Positions 8,120-20,988 of a stretch of 64,000 nt of DNA are shown here, in pieces. This DNA is from Neisseria flavescens (GTDB lineage Bacteria > Pseudomonadota > Gammaproteobacteria > Burkholderiales > Neisseriaceae). The first letter of the stretch is position 1; each line of letters begins with the position of its first letter. The translations under genes and the position numbers were made by a program. The stretch is from NCBI RefSeq assembly GCF_005221285.1, contig NZ_CP039886.1, positions 2,046,001 through 2,110,000 of the forward strand. The letters are read 5' to 3'. The notes below the pieces were generated by a model. That model was given only the letters and a program-made list of their open reading frames with translations. It did no database searches and was not told the DNA's origin.

Positions 8120-9429
8120 GTAACATCGCCCATTTTGTCGCCAGCTTTCGTGAGGCCGCGCCCTATATCCAATATTTGCGCGGCAAAACCATGGTGGTCG
8201 GCGTGACCGACAGCCTGTTGGAAGGCGAAACTCTGATTCGTTTGGCTGCAGATTTGAATCTGTTGGCCAGCTTGGGCTTGCGTTTGGTCTTGGTACACGG
8301 TTCGCGGCATTTGCTCGACAAATTGGCTTCGGGTCGGGATTTTGTTCCGAAATACAGCGGCAGCCGACGGATTACCGATGAAGCGACTTTGATGGAAGTG
8401 AAGCAGGTAGCGGGGATTATCCGCAGCGATGTGGAAGCAGCCTTGTTCAGCAGCGTATCCGCACAGCAACGGAGCAAGCCGCCGGTTATCGCGTGCGGCA
8501 ACTTTATTACCGCCCGTCCGTTGGGTGTTATCGACGGTGTGGACATGGGCTATACCGGTACCGTCCGCAAAATCGATGCGGAGGAAATCCGTTTGCGTTT
8601 AGATGGCGGCGCGGTGGTGCTGATCAGTCCTTTGGGACATTCGTACAGCGGCAAAACCTTCAATCTGAGTATGTGCGAAACCGCTCAGGAAGTGGCCATG
8701 GCTTTGCAGGCGGAGAAGCTGGTTTTCTTGACCGAAGAAGCCGGTATTCGTCGCGCTGATGGCTCGTTGGCCAATACTTTGTCTGTCGGCGAAGTGCAGG
8801 AATTGATACACGACAATCCCGATGCGCCTGCCGATTTGCTGCATGCGGCGGTAGGCGCGTTGGAAAACGGCGTATCGCGGGTGCAGATTCTCAACGGCCG
8901 TGAAGACGGCAGCCTGTTGCGCGAGCTGTTTACCCGCGAGGGCAGCGGTACATCTATTGCGCGCGAGCCGTTTGTTTCCATCCGTCAGGCACGCAGCGAC
9001 GACATTCCGCACATCATCGCCTTAATCCGTCCTCTGGCGGAACAAGGCATCTTGTTACACCGCAGCCGCGAGTATTTGGAAAACCATATTTCCAGTTTTT
9101 CCGTATTGGAACACGATCAAAACATTTACGGCTGCGTGGCGCTGAAAACCTTTTCCGAACCGGACTCTGGCGAATTGGCCTGTCTGGTGGTGTCGCCCGA
9201 AGCGCGCGATGGCGGCTACGGCGAATTGCTGTTGGAACATCTGTTTCAAAAAGCACGCGCCTTAAATATCAAAACGCTTTTCGCCTTATCCACGCATACG
9301 GGCGAATGGTTTGTCGAACGGGGCTTTCAGACGGCCTCTGCCGATGACCTGCCTGCCGAACGCCGGCAGGAATACAATGCCAACGGCCGCAATTCCAAAG
9401 TATTTGTTTATGATTTGCAGGCCGTCTGA
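8116..9429 (+). CDS. argA: Amino-acid N-acetyltransferase (N-acetylglutamate synthase)
   Basis: ArgA makes N-acetylglutamate from glutamate and acetyl-CoA, the first step of arginine synthesis, and is normally inhibited by arginine. The 437 residues comprise an amino-acid-kinase domain (about 20-285, with LVLVHGS and SPLGHSYSG) that senses arginine, and a C-terminal GNAT acetyltransferase domain (about 290-437, with ARDGGYGELLLEHL). The start overlaps the zinc-ribbon gene by four bases. The gene ends on a DUS. Confidence 0.93.
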   Translation: MSNIAHFVASFREAAPYIQYLRGKTMVVGVTDSLLEGETLIRLAADLNLLASLGLRLVLVHGSRHLLDKLASGRDFVPKYSGSRRITDEATLMEVKQVAGIIRSDVEAALFSSVSAQQRSKPPVIACGNFITARPLGVIDGVDMGYTGTVRKIDAEEIRLRLDGGAVVLISPLGHSYSGKTFNLSMCETAQEVAMALQAEKLVFLTEEAGIRRADGSLANTLSVGEVQELIHDNPDAPADLLHAAVGALENGVSRVQILNGREDGSLLRELFTREGSGTSIAREPFVSIRQARSDDIPHIIALIRPLAEQGILLHRSREYLENHISSFSVLEHDQNIYGCVALKTFSEPDSGELACLVVSPEARDGGYGELLLEHLFQKARALNIKTLFALSTHTGEWFVERGFQTASADDLPAERRQEYNANGRNSKVFVYDLQAV

Positions 9430-9474
9430 AAAACTTCAATCCTATTATCCATTTTTAAAAATCACTCAAATCTT

Positions 9475-10254
9475 ATGTTGAAAATCATCTCTGCCAACGT
9501 CAACGGCATCCGCTCCGCCTATAAAAAAGGTTTTTATGAATACATCGCCGCTTCCGGTGTCGACATCGTCTGCGTGCAGGAACTGAAAGCTCAAGAAGCC
9601 GACCTGTCAGACGATATGAAAAATCCGCACGGTATGCACGGCTACTGGCATTGCGCCGAAAAGCGCGGGTACAGCGGCGTGGCGGTGTACAGCAAACGCA
9701 AACCCGACAATGTGCAAATCGGCATGGGCATTGAAGAATTTGACAGAGAAGGCCGTTTTGTCCGTTGCGATTTCGGCAAGTTGTCGGTGATTTCGCTGTA
9801 TCTGCCCAGCGGCAGTAGCGCGGAAGAGCGCCAACAAGTGAAATACCGCTTTTTGGACGCGTTTTATCCCATGCTCGAAGCCATGAAAAATGAAGGACGC
9901 GACATCGTTGTCTGCGGCGACTGGAACATTGCCCACCAAAACATCGACTTGAAAAACTGGAAGGGCAATCAGAAAAATTCGGGCTTCTTGCCTGAAGAGC
10001 GCGAATGGATAGGCAAAGTTATCCACAAGCTCGGTTGGACGGATATGTGGCGCACTCTTTATCCTGATGTGCCGGGCTATACCTGGTGGAGCAACCGCGG
10101 ACAAGCGTATGCGAAAGATGTCGGGTGGCGTATCGATTATCAGATGGTTACGCCGGAGTTGGCCGCCAAAGCGGTTTCCGCACATGTTTATAAAGACGAA
10201 AAATTCTCGGATCACGCCCCTTTAGTTGTGGAGTATGACTATGTTACCGAATAA
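9475..10254 (+). CDS. Exodeoxyribonuclease III family AP endonuclease (NApe type)
   Basis: A 259-residue ExoIII-family DNA repair nuclease acting on abasic sites. The metal and catalytic motifs are all present: ANVNGIR, VQELKAQ, GDWNIAH, and the C-terminal FSDHAPL. Neisseria carry two such enzymes, NApe and NExo; the position filled by a blocking histidine in NExo aligns with a glycine here (NQKNSGFLPEERE), which fits NApe, the main AP endonuclease. The other paralog is at 26016-26786 on the opposite strand. The last 14 bases overlap the next small gene. Confidence 0.88.
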   Translation: MLKIISANVNGIRSAYKKGFYEYIAASGVDIVCVQELKAQEADLSDDMKNPHGMHGYWHCAEKRGYSGVAVYSKRKPDNVQIGMGIEEFDREGRFVRCDFGKLSVISLYLPSGSSAEERQQVKYRFLDAFYPMLEAMKNEGRDIVVCGDWNIAHQNIDLKNWKGNQKNSGFLPEEREWIGKVIHKLGWTDMWRTLYPDVPGYTWWSNRGQAYAKDVGWRIDYQMVTPELAAKAVSAHVYKDEKFSDHAPLVVEYDYVTE

Positions 10255-10585
10255 GGTTTTGGGTAAATATGATTGGAATATAAACGGCAAAACCGGCGTA
10301 GGCGCGGCGTGGGTCGTGGCGGCATTTGTGTTGCCTATGCTGGTGTGGGCGGTGTTTATGCTGGCGCGGATGTCCGGCTGGGTTGCACCGACCAAGGCCA
10401 ATCCGACTTGGGCATTGGTATGGCTGCTGTTTTCCCTGCCTTGCCTGCTGATTGCGGCCAAATGCTTTGCTTGGAAGGGTTGGCGGCTGGTTGCCAACAT
10501 CGTACTTTGCCTGGCGACTTGTGCCATCCTCAGCGTGCCTGCCGCATTGCTGATTGCATTTACACTCAACGACTTGCTCAAATAG
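10241..10585 (+). CDS. Small three-segment inner-membrane protein
   Basis: A 114-residue hydrophobic protein with three predicted transmembrane segments (about residues 15-45, 55-78 and 84-110). No family recognised. ATG 10241 is preferred because GGAG lies seven bases upstream; the ATG at 10235 is too close to it. The gene overlaps the end of the exonuclease by 14 bases, suggesting coupled translation. Its TAG stop is part of a DUS. Confidence 0.6.
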   Translation: MLPNKVLGKYDWNINGKTGVGAAWVVAAFVLPMLVWAVFMLARMSGWVAPTKANPTWALVWLLFSLPCLLIAAKCFAWKGWRLVANIVLCLATCAILSVPAALLIAFTLNDLLK

Positions 10586-10595
10586 GCCGTCTGAA

Positions 10596-11126
10596 ATGCA
10601 GAGCTTCGAACTCGAAGAAATGGCACTGTTTCTGATACGCGATGCGGATGAAGCGGAAATGTGGATAGACCGCTGGGCGGTCAGCTATCCGATTGTCCAA
10701 ACTGTCGAAGCCGATAGTCGGCAAACCATTTTCGAATGGCAACATGCCATTCAGACGGCCTTCGACCATATCGTCAGCAGAAATATTGCTATCGTGGCTC
10801 ATGGTGCCGGCGTGTCCGCATTTTTGGCATGGCTGTACCAAGCCGACATCATGACGCAAAAACGCCTGACCAATATTATTTTGGTCTCGCCTCGCCCAGA
10901 AGCTTTTCCCGAGGACGAAATCCATACGTTCCAACGCGTTCGCTGTCTTTGCCGTACAGCGCTGGTTATCGCCGAAACAAACGGCACGCCACGCGATTGG
11001 GCGCAAGAACAGGCTGACCGCTGGCATGCACGCCTGCTTCAATCGCCGCATTCCGGCCGGTTAAACGGCGCACTCGGCGGCTGGCAATGGGGCATGAAGC
11101 TGATGCAGGAAATGTTGTTGCGTTAA
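10596..11126 (+). CDS. RBBP9/YdeN-like alpha/beta-hydrolase fold protein lacking the catalytic triad
   Basis: A 176-residue protein whose overall pattern resembles the RBBP9/YdeN serine hydrolases: IVAHGAGVSAFLAWL after strand beta-3, ALVIAETN before a helix, and an ending GGWQWGMKLMQEML. The residues expected to form the triad appear changed: the nucleophile elbow reads AHGAG instead of GHSxG, the acid position reads TNG instead of ND, and the GH before the last helix seems replaced. It is therefore probably a non-catalytic relative. A DUS fills the space between the previous stop and this ATG, leaving no clear ribosome-binding site; ATG 10620 is a possible alternative start. Confidence 0.6.
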   Translation: MQSFELEEMALFLIRDADEAEMWIDRWAVSYPIVQTVEADSRQTIFEWQHAIQTAFDHIVSRNIAIVAHGAGVSAFLAWLYQADIMTQKRLTNIILVSPRPEAFPEDEIHTFQRVRCLCRTALVIAETNGTPRDWAQEQADRWHARLLQSPHSGRLNGALGGWQWGMKLMQEMLLR

Positions 11127-11148
11127 TCATGAATACGTTGAAAAATCG

Positions 11149-11177
11149 AGGCCGTCTGAAAATTCAGACGGCCTTTA
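11149..11177 (+). terminator. DUS inverted-repeat terminator
   Basis: GAGGCCGTCTGAA and TTCAGACGGCC form a tight hairpin followed by TTTAAT, after the RBBP9-like gene. Confidence 0.8.
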
Positions 11178-11283
11178 ATAACTGAAGAAGCAAAATTAAA
11201 CACACTTTTTCATTCCGAATCATACATATTCTCAGTAAAATGCCATAAAATCCGCACATTAATCTGAAACACAAGAGATACCT

Positions 11284-11979
11284 ATGAAACTGAAAACTTT
11301 AGCTTTGACTTCATTGACCCTGTTGGCATTGGCCGCTTGCGGCAAACAGGCTGAAACCAGCGTTCCGGCAGACAGCGCCCAAAGCAGCGCATCTGCTTCG
11401 GCAGCGCCAGCCCCATTGACCGAAGGCGTGAACTACACTGTATTGTCTACGCCTATTCCGCAACAACAGACCGGTAAAGTCGAAGTATTGGAATTTTTCG
11501 GCTACTTCTGCCCGCATTGCGCCCATTTGGAGCCGGTTTTGAGCGAACACACCAAAACGTTCAAAGACGATACCTACCTGCGTCGCGAGCATGTGATTTG
11601 GGGCGACGAAATGAAACCTTTGGCACGTTTGGCCGCCGCAGTGGAAATAGCCGGTGAATCAGATAAAGCCAACAGCCATATTTTCGATGCGATGGTTAAT
11701 CAAAAAATCAATTTGGCCGATACCGATACCCTGAAAAAATGGTTGTCCGAGCAAACAGCGTTTGACGGCAAAAAAGTATTGGCTGCATTTGAAGCGCCCG
11801 AAAGCCAAGCGCGTGCGGCTCAAATGGAAGAATTGACCAATAAATTCCAAATCAGCGGCACACCGACCGTTATCGTCGGCGGCAAATACCAAGTCGAATT
11901 TAAAGATTGGCAGTCCGGCATGACCACGATTGACCAGTTGGTGGACAAAGTACGCGAAGAGCAGAAAAAGCCACAATAA
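11284..11979 (+). CDS. dsbA: Thiol:disulfide interchange lipoprotein DsbA
   Basis: A periplasmic oxidase that introduces disulfide bonds into exported proteins such as pilins. The N-terminus is a lipoprotein signal peptide with lipobox LAAC (cysteine at residue 20), so the enzyme is membrane-anchored, as in the Neisseria lipoprotein DsbA1/DsbA2. A Ser/Ala-rich linker leads to the thioredoxin domain with active site CPHC (FGYFCPHCAHLEP) and the cis-proline loop SGTPTVIVGG. The total length is 231 residues. Which of the Neisseria paralogs it matches best cannot be told by eye. Confidence 0.9.
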   Translation: MKLKTLALTSLTLLALAACGKQAETSVPADSAQSSASASAAPAPLTEGVNYTVLSTPIPQQQTGKVEVLEFFGYFCPHCAHLEPVLSEHTKTFKDDTYLRREHVIWGDEMKPLARLAAAVEIAGESDKANSHIFDAMVNQKINLADTDTLKKWLSEQTAFDGKKVLAAFEAPESQARAAQMEELTNKFQISGTPTVIVGGKYQVEFKDWQSGMTTIDQLVDKVREEQKKPQ

Positions 11980-11997
11980 GTTGAAGGCTGAATGAGC

Positions 11998-12036
11998 AAA
12001 GGCCGTTTGAAAATAGGATTTCAGACGGCCTTTTAT
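11998..12036 (+). terminator. DUS-like hairpin after dsbA
   Basis: The left arm is a one-base variant (GCCGTTTGAA) pairing with TTCAGACGGCC, followed by TTTTAT. Confidence 0.7.
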
Positions 12037-12100
12037 ATTTAAGATCTATAGAATAGATGGTTGCTTAAAGTCTTATGGTTTTAAATCAGAATACGAAACA

Positions 12101-12136
12101 AAAACGCCGTCTGAAACTTTTCAGACGGCGTTTTCT
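12101..12136 (-). terminator. DUS-core hairpin terminator after ffh
   Basis: AAAACGCCGTCTGAAA..TTTCAGACGGCGTTTT is a long perfect stem just past the ffh stop on the minus strand. Confidence 0.8.
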
Positions 12137-12147
12137 GTCAAATCGGC

Positions 12148-13518
12148 CTACAAACCCGGGAACATACCTTTCATTCCCTTCATGCCTTTGGCTAAGCGCA
12201 TCAGTTTGCCCAAGCCGTTGCCGCTGAACATCTTCATCATTTGTTGCATTTGTTCAAATTGTTTGAGCAATTTGTTCACTTCCTGCACGGTTGTGCCCGC
12301 ACCCATCGCAATACGGCGTTTGCGGCCGGCTTTGAGCAGGGCAGGGTTGGCGCGTTCTTTAGGGGTCATCGAGTTGATGATGGCTTCCACTTTACCCATC
12401 GCCTTTTCCGCCGTGCCTTCGGGGATTTGTTTCGATATTTGACCCAGTTCGCCCGGCATTTTCGACATCAGGTTTTCCAAGCCGCCCATATTGCGCATCT
12501 GCTGGATTTGTTCTTTAAAGTCATTGAGGTCGAAGCCTTTGCCTTTTTGCAGCTTTTTCGCCATTTTGGCGGCGGCTTCTTCATCAATACCTTTTTGAAC
12601 GTCTTCAATCAGGGTCAATACGTCGCCCATGCCGAGGATACGGCTGGCAAGACGGTCGGGGTGGAAAGGCTCGAGGCCGTTGATTTTCTCGCCGACACCG
12701 ATAAATTTAATCGGCTTGCTGGTTACGTGGCGCACGGACAATGCCGCACCGCCGCGCGAATCGCCGTCCATCTTGGTCAACACGATACCGGTTAGCGGCA
12801 GGGCTTCATTAAATGCCTGAGCGGTATTTACCGCATCTTGACCCAGCATGGCATCGATAACGAACAAAGTTTCAATCGGGTTGACCGCCGCGTGAAGGAC
12901 TTTGATTTCGTTCATCATCTCCTCATCGATTGCCAAACGGCCGGCGGTATCGACTATTAAGACATCGTAAAAATGTTTTTTGGCGTAATCGACGGCGGCA
13001 GTTGCAATCTCAACTGGTTTTTGGTTGGTATCGGACGGGAAAAAGTCCACGCCGACCTGTTCGGCCAACAGACGCAGCTGTTCAATCGCGGCAGGGCGGT
13101 AAACGTCGGCGGATACCACCAAAACTTTTTTCTTCTGATCGTTTTTCAGCAGGCGGGCGAGTTTGCCGACAGTCGTCGTCTTGCCTGCGCCCTGCAAACC
13201 GGCCATCAAAACGACGGCGGGCGGCGCAACCGATAAATCCAGCGTTTTGTTTTCCTTGCCCATCAGTTCGACTAAGGCTTGGTTGACCACGCCGATAAAT
13301 GCCTGATCCGGCGTCAGGCTGCCCGCCACTTCCTGACCGAGGGCCTTTTCTTTGACGTTGTTGACGAACTCTTTGACGACAGGCAGGGCGACATCCGCCT
13401 CAAGCAGGGCGAGTCGGACTTCGCGCAAGGCTTCTTTAATGTTGTCTTCGGTCAGTTTGGCTTGCCCGCGGATGTTTTTGAGGACATTGCTGAAGCGGCT
13501 GGTTAAATTGTCTAACAT
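12148..13518 (-). CDS. ffh: Signal recognition particle protein Ffh
   Basis: Ffh binds 4.5S RNA and the signal sequences of nascent membrane proteins and delivers ribosomes to FtsY. The 456 residues show the N domain (1-95), the GTPase G domain with GLQGAGKTT (about 107-115), DTAGRL and TKMDGD, and the methionine-rich M domain (from about 325) with the RNA-binding helix-turn-helix RKRRIAMGAGTTVQEVN. It is transcribed alone, divergently from the CcsA-like gene. Confidence 0.95.
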   Translation of the reverse strand: MLDNLTSRFSNVLKNIRGQAKLTEDNIKEALREVRLALLEADVALPVVKEFVNNVKEKALGQEVAGSLTPDQAFIGVVNQALVELMGKENKTLDLSVAPPAVVLMAGLQGAGKTTTVGKLARLLKNDQKKKVLVVSADVYRPAAIEQLRLLAEQVGVDFFPSDTNQKPVEIATAAVDYAKKHFYDVLIVDTAGRLAIDEEMMNEIKVLHAAVNPIETLFVIDAMLGQDAVNTAQAFNEALPLTGIVLTKMDGDSRGGAALSVRHVTSKPIKFIGVGEKINGLEPFHPDRLASRILGMGDVLTLIEDVQKGIDEEAAAKMAKKLQKGKGFDLNDFKEQIQQMRNMGGLENLMSKMPGELGQISKQIPEGTAEKAMGKVEAIINSMTPKERANPALLKAGRKRRIAMGAGTTVQEVNKLLKQFEQMQQMMKMFSGNGLGKLMRLAKGMKGMKGMFPGL

Positions 13519-13703
13519 ACTGGTCCTTGGTCTGAATAAGAATAGCTTGCCCCATCAGGGGCATTCTTTGTTAAAATAAAATTCGGATTATTTTACACGA
13601 TAGTCCGAAGTTATGCTTCAAGAACACAAACACGACACCAAGGCCGTCTGAAACTCTGTCGGCTGTCCGTCAAGTGTTCACATGTCTATTGAGAAAGATA
13701 TTT

Positions 13704-14517
13704 ATGCCGATTGTCTTAATCTGCCTTATGCTGGTGTATGCCGGATTGGGCGCATTTTCCTGGTTGCAACATAAAAAGCACAATAATAAATCTTACCCGC
13801 TGAAAACCGAGCTGCTGATTTTGAGTGGCGCATTATTGGTACATGGCGCAGCATTGATGTTCCCGGTATTGCAGGATAGGGTATTGATTACCGGTTTTGG
13901 CTATTCGCTCAGCCTGATAGTCTGGCTGATGCTGATGATGTACTGTTTAGGCAGCTTCTTTTATTGTCTGCGCGGTGTGCAACTCTTATTGTATCCCTGT
14001 GCCGCATTGACCTTATTGCTGGGTTTCCTTTTCCCGGGAGATTTCACAGGTCGTCAAATTGTAGACTTATTGCCGCTATCGCACATTGCATCATCATTGC
14101 TCGCATACGGATTGTTTGGCATCGTTACCTTATTTGCCATCCTGATCCTTTTGCTCGACCGCAATCTGCACAAACGCCGTTTTTCCGCATTGGTCAGCTT
14201 CTTACCGCCATTATTGAGTTTGGAAAAACTCATGTTCCAAGGTATGTGGGCAGGCTTCGTTTTATTGACCTATTCCGTTATCAGCGGTACGTTTTTTGCA
14301 GAAACCATTTTCGGCAAGCCGATGACCTTCACGCATAAAACCATCTTCAGCATTATGTCGTGGCTCATTATATGGCGCACTATTGCTGAAACACAGTATG
14401 ACCGCATGGCGCGGCAAAAAAGCCGCCGTTTGGACTATTGTCGGATTTGTCAGTCTGATTTTTGCCTATGTGGGCAGTAAATTCGTCCTAGAAATTGTCC
14501 TTCAACGTATTGGATAA
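13704..14517 (+). pseudogene. CcsA/YpjD-like cytochrome c assembly family protein, frameshifted
   Basis: The intact part encodes a multi-pass inner-membrane protein of the CcsA/HemX/YpjD family, usually found beside ffh in Neisseria-like genomes. The current frame runs from ATG 13704 to 14480 (258 residues), ending in a hydrophilic tail (residues after SWLI) unlike the family. Shifting by one base around 14366-14374 restores a family-like ending with AWRGKKAAVWTIVGF and a last membrane helix, stopping at 14517. The gene therefore has a one-base insertion near its 3' end and lacks the final transmembrane segment, unless the difference is a sequencing error. Confidence 0.7.
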
Positions 14518-14534
14518 ATAGAAATCATGTAAAC

Positions 14535-14567
14535 AGGCCGTCTGAAATACTCTTTCAGACGGCCTTT
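14535..14567 (+). terminator. DUS inverted-repeat terminator
   Basis: GGCCGTCTGAAA and TTTCAGACGGCC form a hairpin followed by TTTGTTTTG, after the CcsA-like gene. Confidence 0.8.
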
Positions 14568-14687
14568 GTTTTGTGTTTTTTTGTATGTATGGAGAGTGTA
14601 GAAAGTTTGTTGGAGTTTTTTATAAAATAAAAACCCTGTAAAAACATGGCGGTGGTTAAATTTTTGAAAATAATTTCGAGAAAGGTG

Positions 14688-14716
14688 TTGACTGGTTTTG
14701 TTTGGAGGCGTATAGT
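14688..14716 (+). promoter_or_regulatory. Upstream rRNA promoter
   Basis: TTGACT and TATAGT are separated by 17 bases. The same arrangement (TTGACC, 17 bases, TATAGT) precedes the tRNA cluster at 52157, including a similar downstream TTC, so this is probably a stable-RNA promoter. Confidence 0.65.
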
Positions 14717-14796
14717 TCGGTTCTTCGCTGCTGACGCGGTGAAGAAAATGAAGCAGACAGTATAACACAGTTAGTTAGAATTATCGATAATTTTAG

Positions 14797-14824
14797 TTGA
14801 CATTTGCTAAATATACTGTATAAT
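14797..14824 (+). promoter_or_regulatory. Proximal rRNA promoter
   Basis: Perfect TTGACA and TATAAT hexamers with a 16-base spacer, about 140 bases before 16S. An AT-rich stretch lies just upstream as in UP elements. Confidence 0.75.
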
Positions 14825-14965
14825 TCGATTCGCTCTTTAAAAAACAGATTACCGATAAGTGTGAGTGCATTAGGCCTCACACTGTTTGAAAGACAGACAA
14901 GATAATGTTTTAGACATTGTCCTGTCGGTTTCTTTGAAGCAGACCAGAAGTTATAAGTTAGAGAT

Positions 14966-16510
<1,545 letters not shown>

Positions 16511-16612
16511 GAGAAAGAAGAGGTCTGATGCATTCACACTTATCGGTAAACTGTAAAAGATGCGGAAGAGAAAAGCTTGAGTGAAGACAAGATTCGCTTA
16601 AGAAGAGAATCC

Positions 16613-16689
<77 letters not shown>

Positions 16690-16694
16690 AGAAC

Positions 16695-16770
16695 GGGGGC
16701 ATAGCTCAGTTGGTAGAGCACCTGCTTTGCAAGCAGGGGGTCATCGGTTCGATCCCGTTTGCCTCCACCA
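16695..16770 (+). tRNA. tRNA-Ala(TGC)
   Basis: A 76-base cloverleaf GGGGGCATAGCTCAG..GCCTCCACCA with anticodon TGC, five bases after tRNA-Ile. Confidence 0.97.
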
Positions 16771-17116
16771 AGAACTTTACAAATCAAAGGAAGCCTGCTA
16801 TACTTAGCAGCTTATTTTGATTTGCGAAGTGAAATATCGACGCATCGATCTTTAACAAATTGGAAAGCCGAAATCAACAAACAAAGACAATGAGTTTGTT
16901 TTGATTTTTTGTTCCTTGCAAAGGATAAAAAATCTCTCGTAAGAGAAAAGAAAACAAACACAGTATTTGGGTGATGATTGTATCGACTTAATCCTGAAAC
17001 ACAAAAGGCAGGATTAAGACATAACAAAGCAGTAAGCTTTATCAAAGTAGGAATTTCAAGTTTGCTTCCCTAGTCAACGGGTAGGTAAACGAAGTCAAAG
17101 AGGTTCTTGAAATGAT
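16771..17116 (+). other. 16S-23S spacer, distal part
   Basis: No gene. It contains a second boxA-like stretch (GATCTTTAACAAATTGG near 16848), an AT-rich hairpin (AACAAACAAA..TTTGTTTTG near 16878-16902) and, at 17104-17125, the 5' half of the 23S processing stem. Confidence 0.7.
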
Positions 17117-20008
<2,892 letters not shown>

Positions 20009-20104
20009 TCATTTGAAGAACTTCAAGAGATAAAAGCTTACTGACTGATTCAGTCATCACCGAATATATTGATTAAGGCTTTACCGATTTGTAACAGTTT
20101 AAGT

Positions 20105-20215
20105 TTGGCGGCCATAGCGAGTTGGTCCCACGCCTTCCCATCCCGAACAGGACCGTGAAACGACTCAGCGCCGATGATAGTGTGGTTCTTCCATGTGAAA
20201 GTAGGTCACCGCCAA
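20105..20215 (+). rRNA. rrf: 5S ribosomal RNA
   Basis: TTGGCGGCCATAGCG at the start pairs with CACCGCCAA at the end, with the CCCATCCCGAACAG and GTAGGTCACCG blocks of 5S. The length is about 111 bases. Confidence 0.95.
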
Positions 20216-20517
20216 ACACCCATTCCGAAGCCCCCGACTGATGTCGGGGGCTTTTTACATGCCTGTCGTTTCTGTCGGTTTGGTGATAGGGAGATTATGA
20301 TTACCTTGTTGTTATTCTTAAACAAAAGTACCGAAGTTACGGTTAACCGTTTAGAATATTTGAAATCAAACGATATTTGCGTTAATATGTTGTAAGCATT
20401 TATGTGGGTATGAGCTGTTGCCCTATCTGCGTATGTGACAGTGTTTACAGAGTGGAATAAAACCATTCTGTAAACAGCATGACTGATTCAATCAAATATG
20501 TTATGGGAAAAAATCTG
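20216..20517 (+). other. 5S to comE intergenic region
   Basis: Holds the rRNA operon terminator and then about 260 AT-rich bases that must contain the comE promoter. No clear hexamer pair could be fixed by eye and no other gene is seen. Confidence 0.6.
20228..20256 (+). terminator. rRNA operon terminator
   Basis: AAGCCCCCGACTGATGTCGGGGGCTTTTT: a strong GC-rich stem with a T-run, 13 bases after 5S. Confidence 0.9.
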
Positions 20518-20805
20518 ATGAAGAAATTTTTATTTGGTGCGTTTGCCGCCGTTTGTGCGGCGTTCTCTTTGGCTGCCGTGAACATCAATACTGCGTCTTC
20601 TGTCGAACTGGAGGCCTTGCCGGGTATCGGTCCGGCTAAGGCGAAATCGATTGTGGAATACCGTCAGAAGAACGGTGCGTTCAAATCGGTGGAGGAGCTG
20701 AAAAACGTGAAGGGCATCGGTGATGCGGTGCTGAACAAGTTGAAGGCGGAGGCGACGGTTTCTTCTGCTGCGCCTAAGGCCGCACAGCCTGCCGTGAAAA
20801 AATAA
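20518..20805 (+). CDS. comE: DNA-binding competence protein ComE (ComEA homolog)
   Basis: A 95-residue exported protein that binds incoming DNA in the periplasm during transformation and helps pull it across the outer membrane. A signal peptide (about 1-20, ending AAFSLAA) is followed by the helix-hairpin-helix domain with VNINTASSVELEALPGIGPAKAKSIVEYR and VKGIGDAVLNKLK, and a short Ala/Lys tail. ATG 20518 is chosen because the family begins MKKFLFG; an in-frame ATG lies 13 codons upstream. Neisseria carry several comE copies, each near an rRNA operon, and this one fits that pattern. Confidence 0.92.
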   Translation: MKKFLFGAFAAVCAAFSLAAVNINTASSVELEALPGIGPAKAKSIVEYRQKNGAFKSVEELKNVKGIGDAVLNKLKAEATVSSAAPKAAQPAVKK

Positions 20806-20988
20806 GTCTGACGGTTAACTGCCGTATGCCGCCCCGAGGCCGAACCGCTTGCCGGTTCGGGTTGACGGGCGGCTTTGTATGGGGCCGGCAATGAGAGCTT
20901 GGGCAAAGCGGGGCTTTACATTGGGTAAAAGGGATAAACGGATAGTCTCCTGTCGGATGGGGATATAAAAGATAAAGGGAATAAAGAT

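Larger units (their letters stand above)
14518..14965 (+). other. rRNA operon leader region
   Basis: This gene-free stretch holds the DUS terminator of the preceding gene, two promoters, a boxA-like antitermination site (GCTCTTTAAA at 14832-14841) and the 5' half of the 16S processing stem (14847-14872). No protein gene is seen. Confidence 0.75.
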
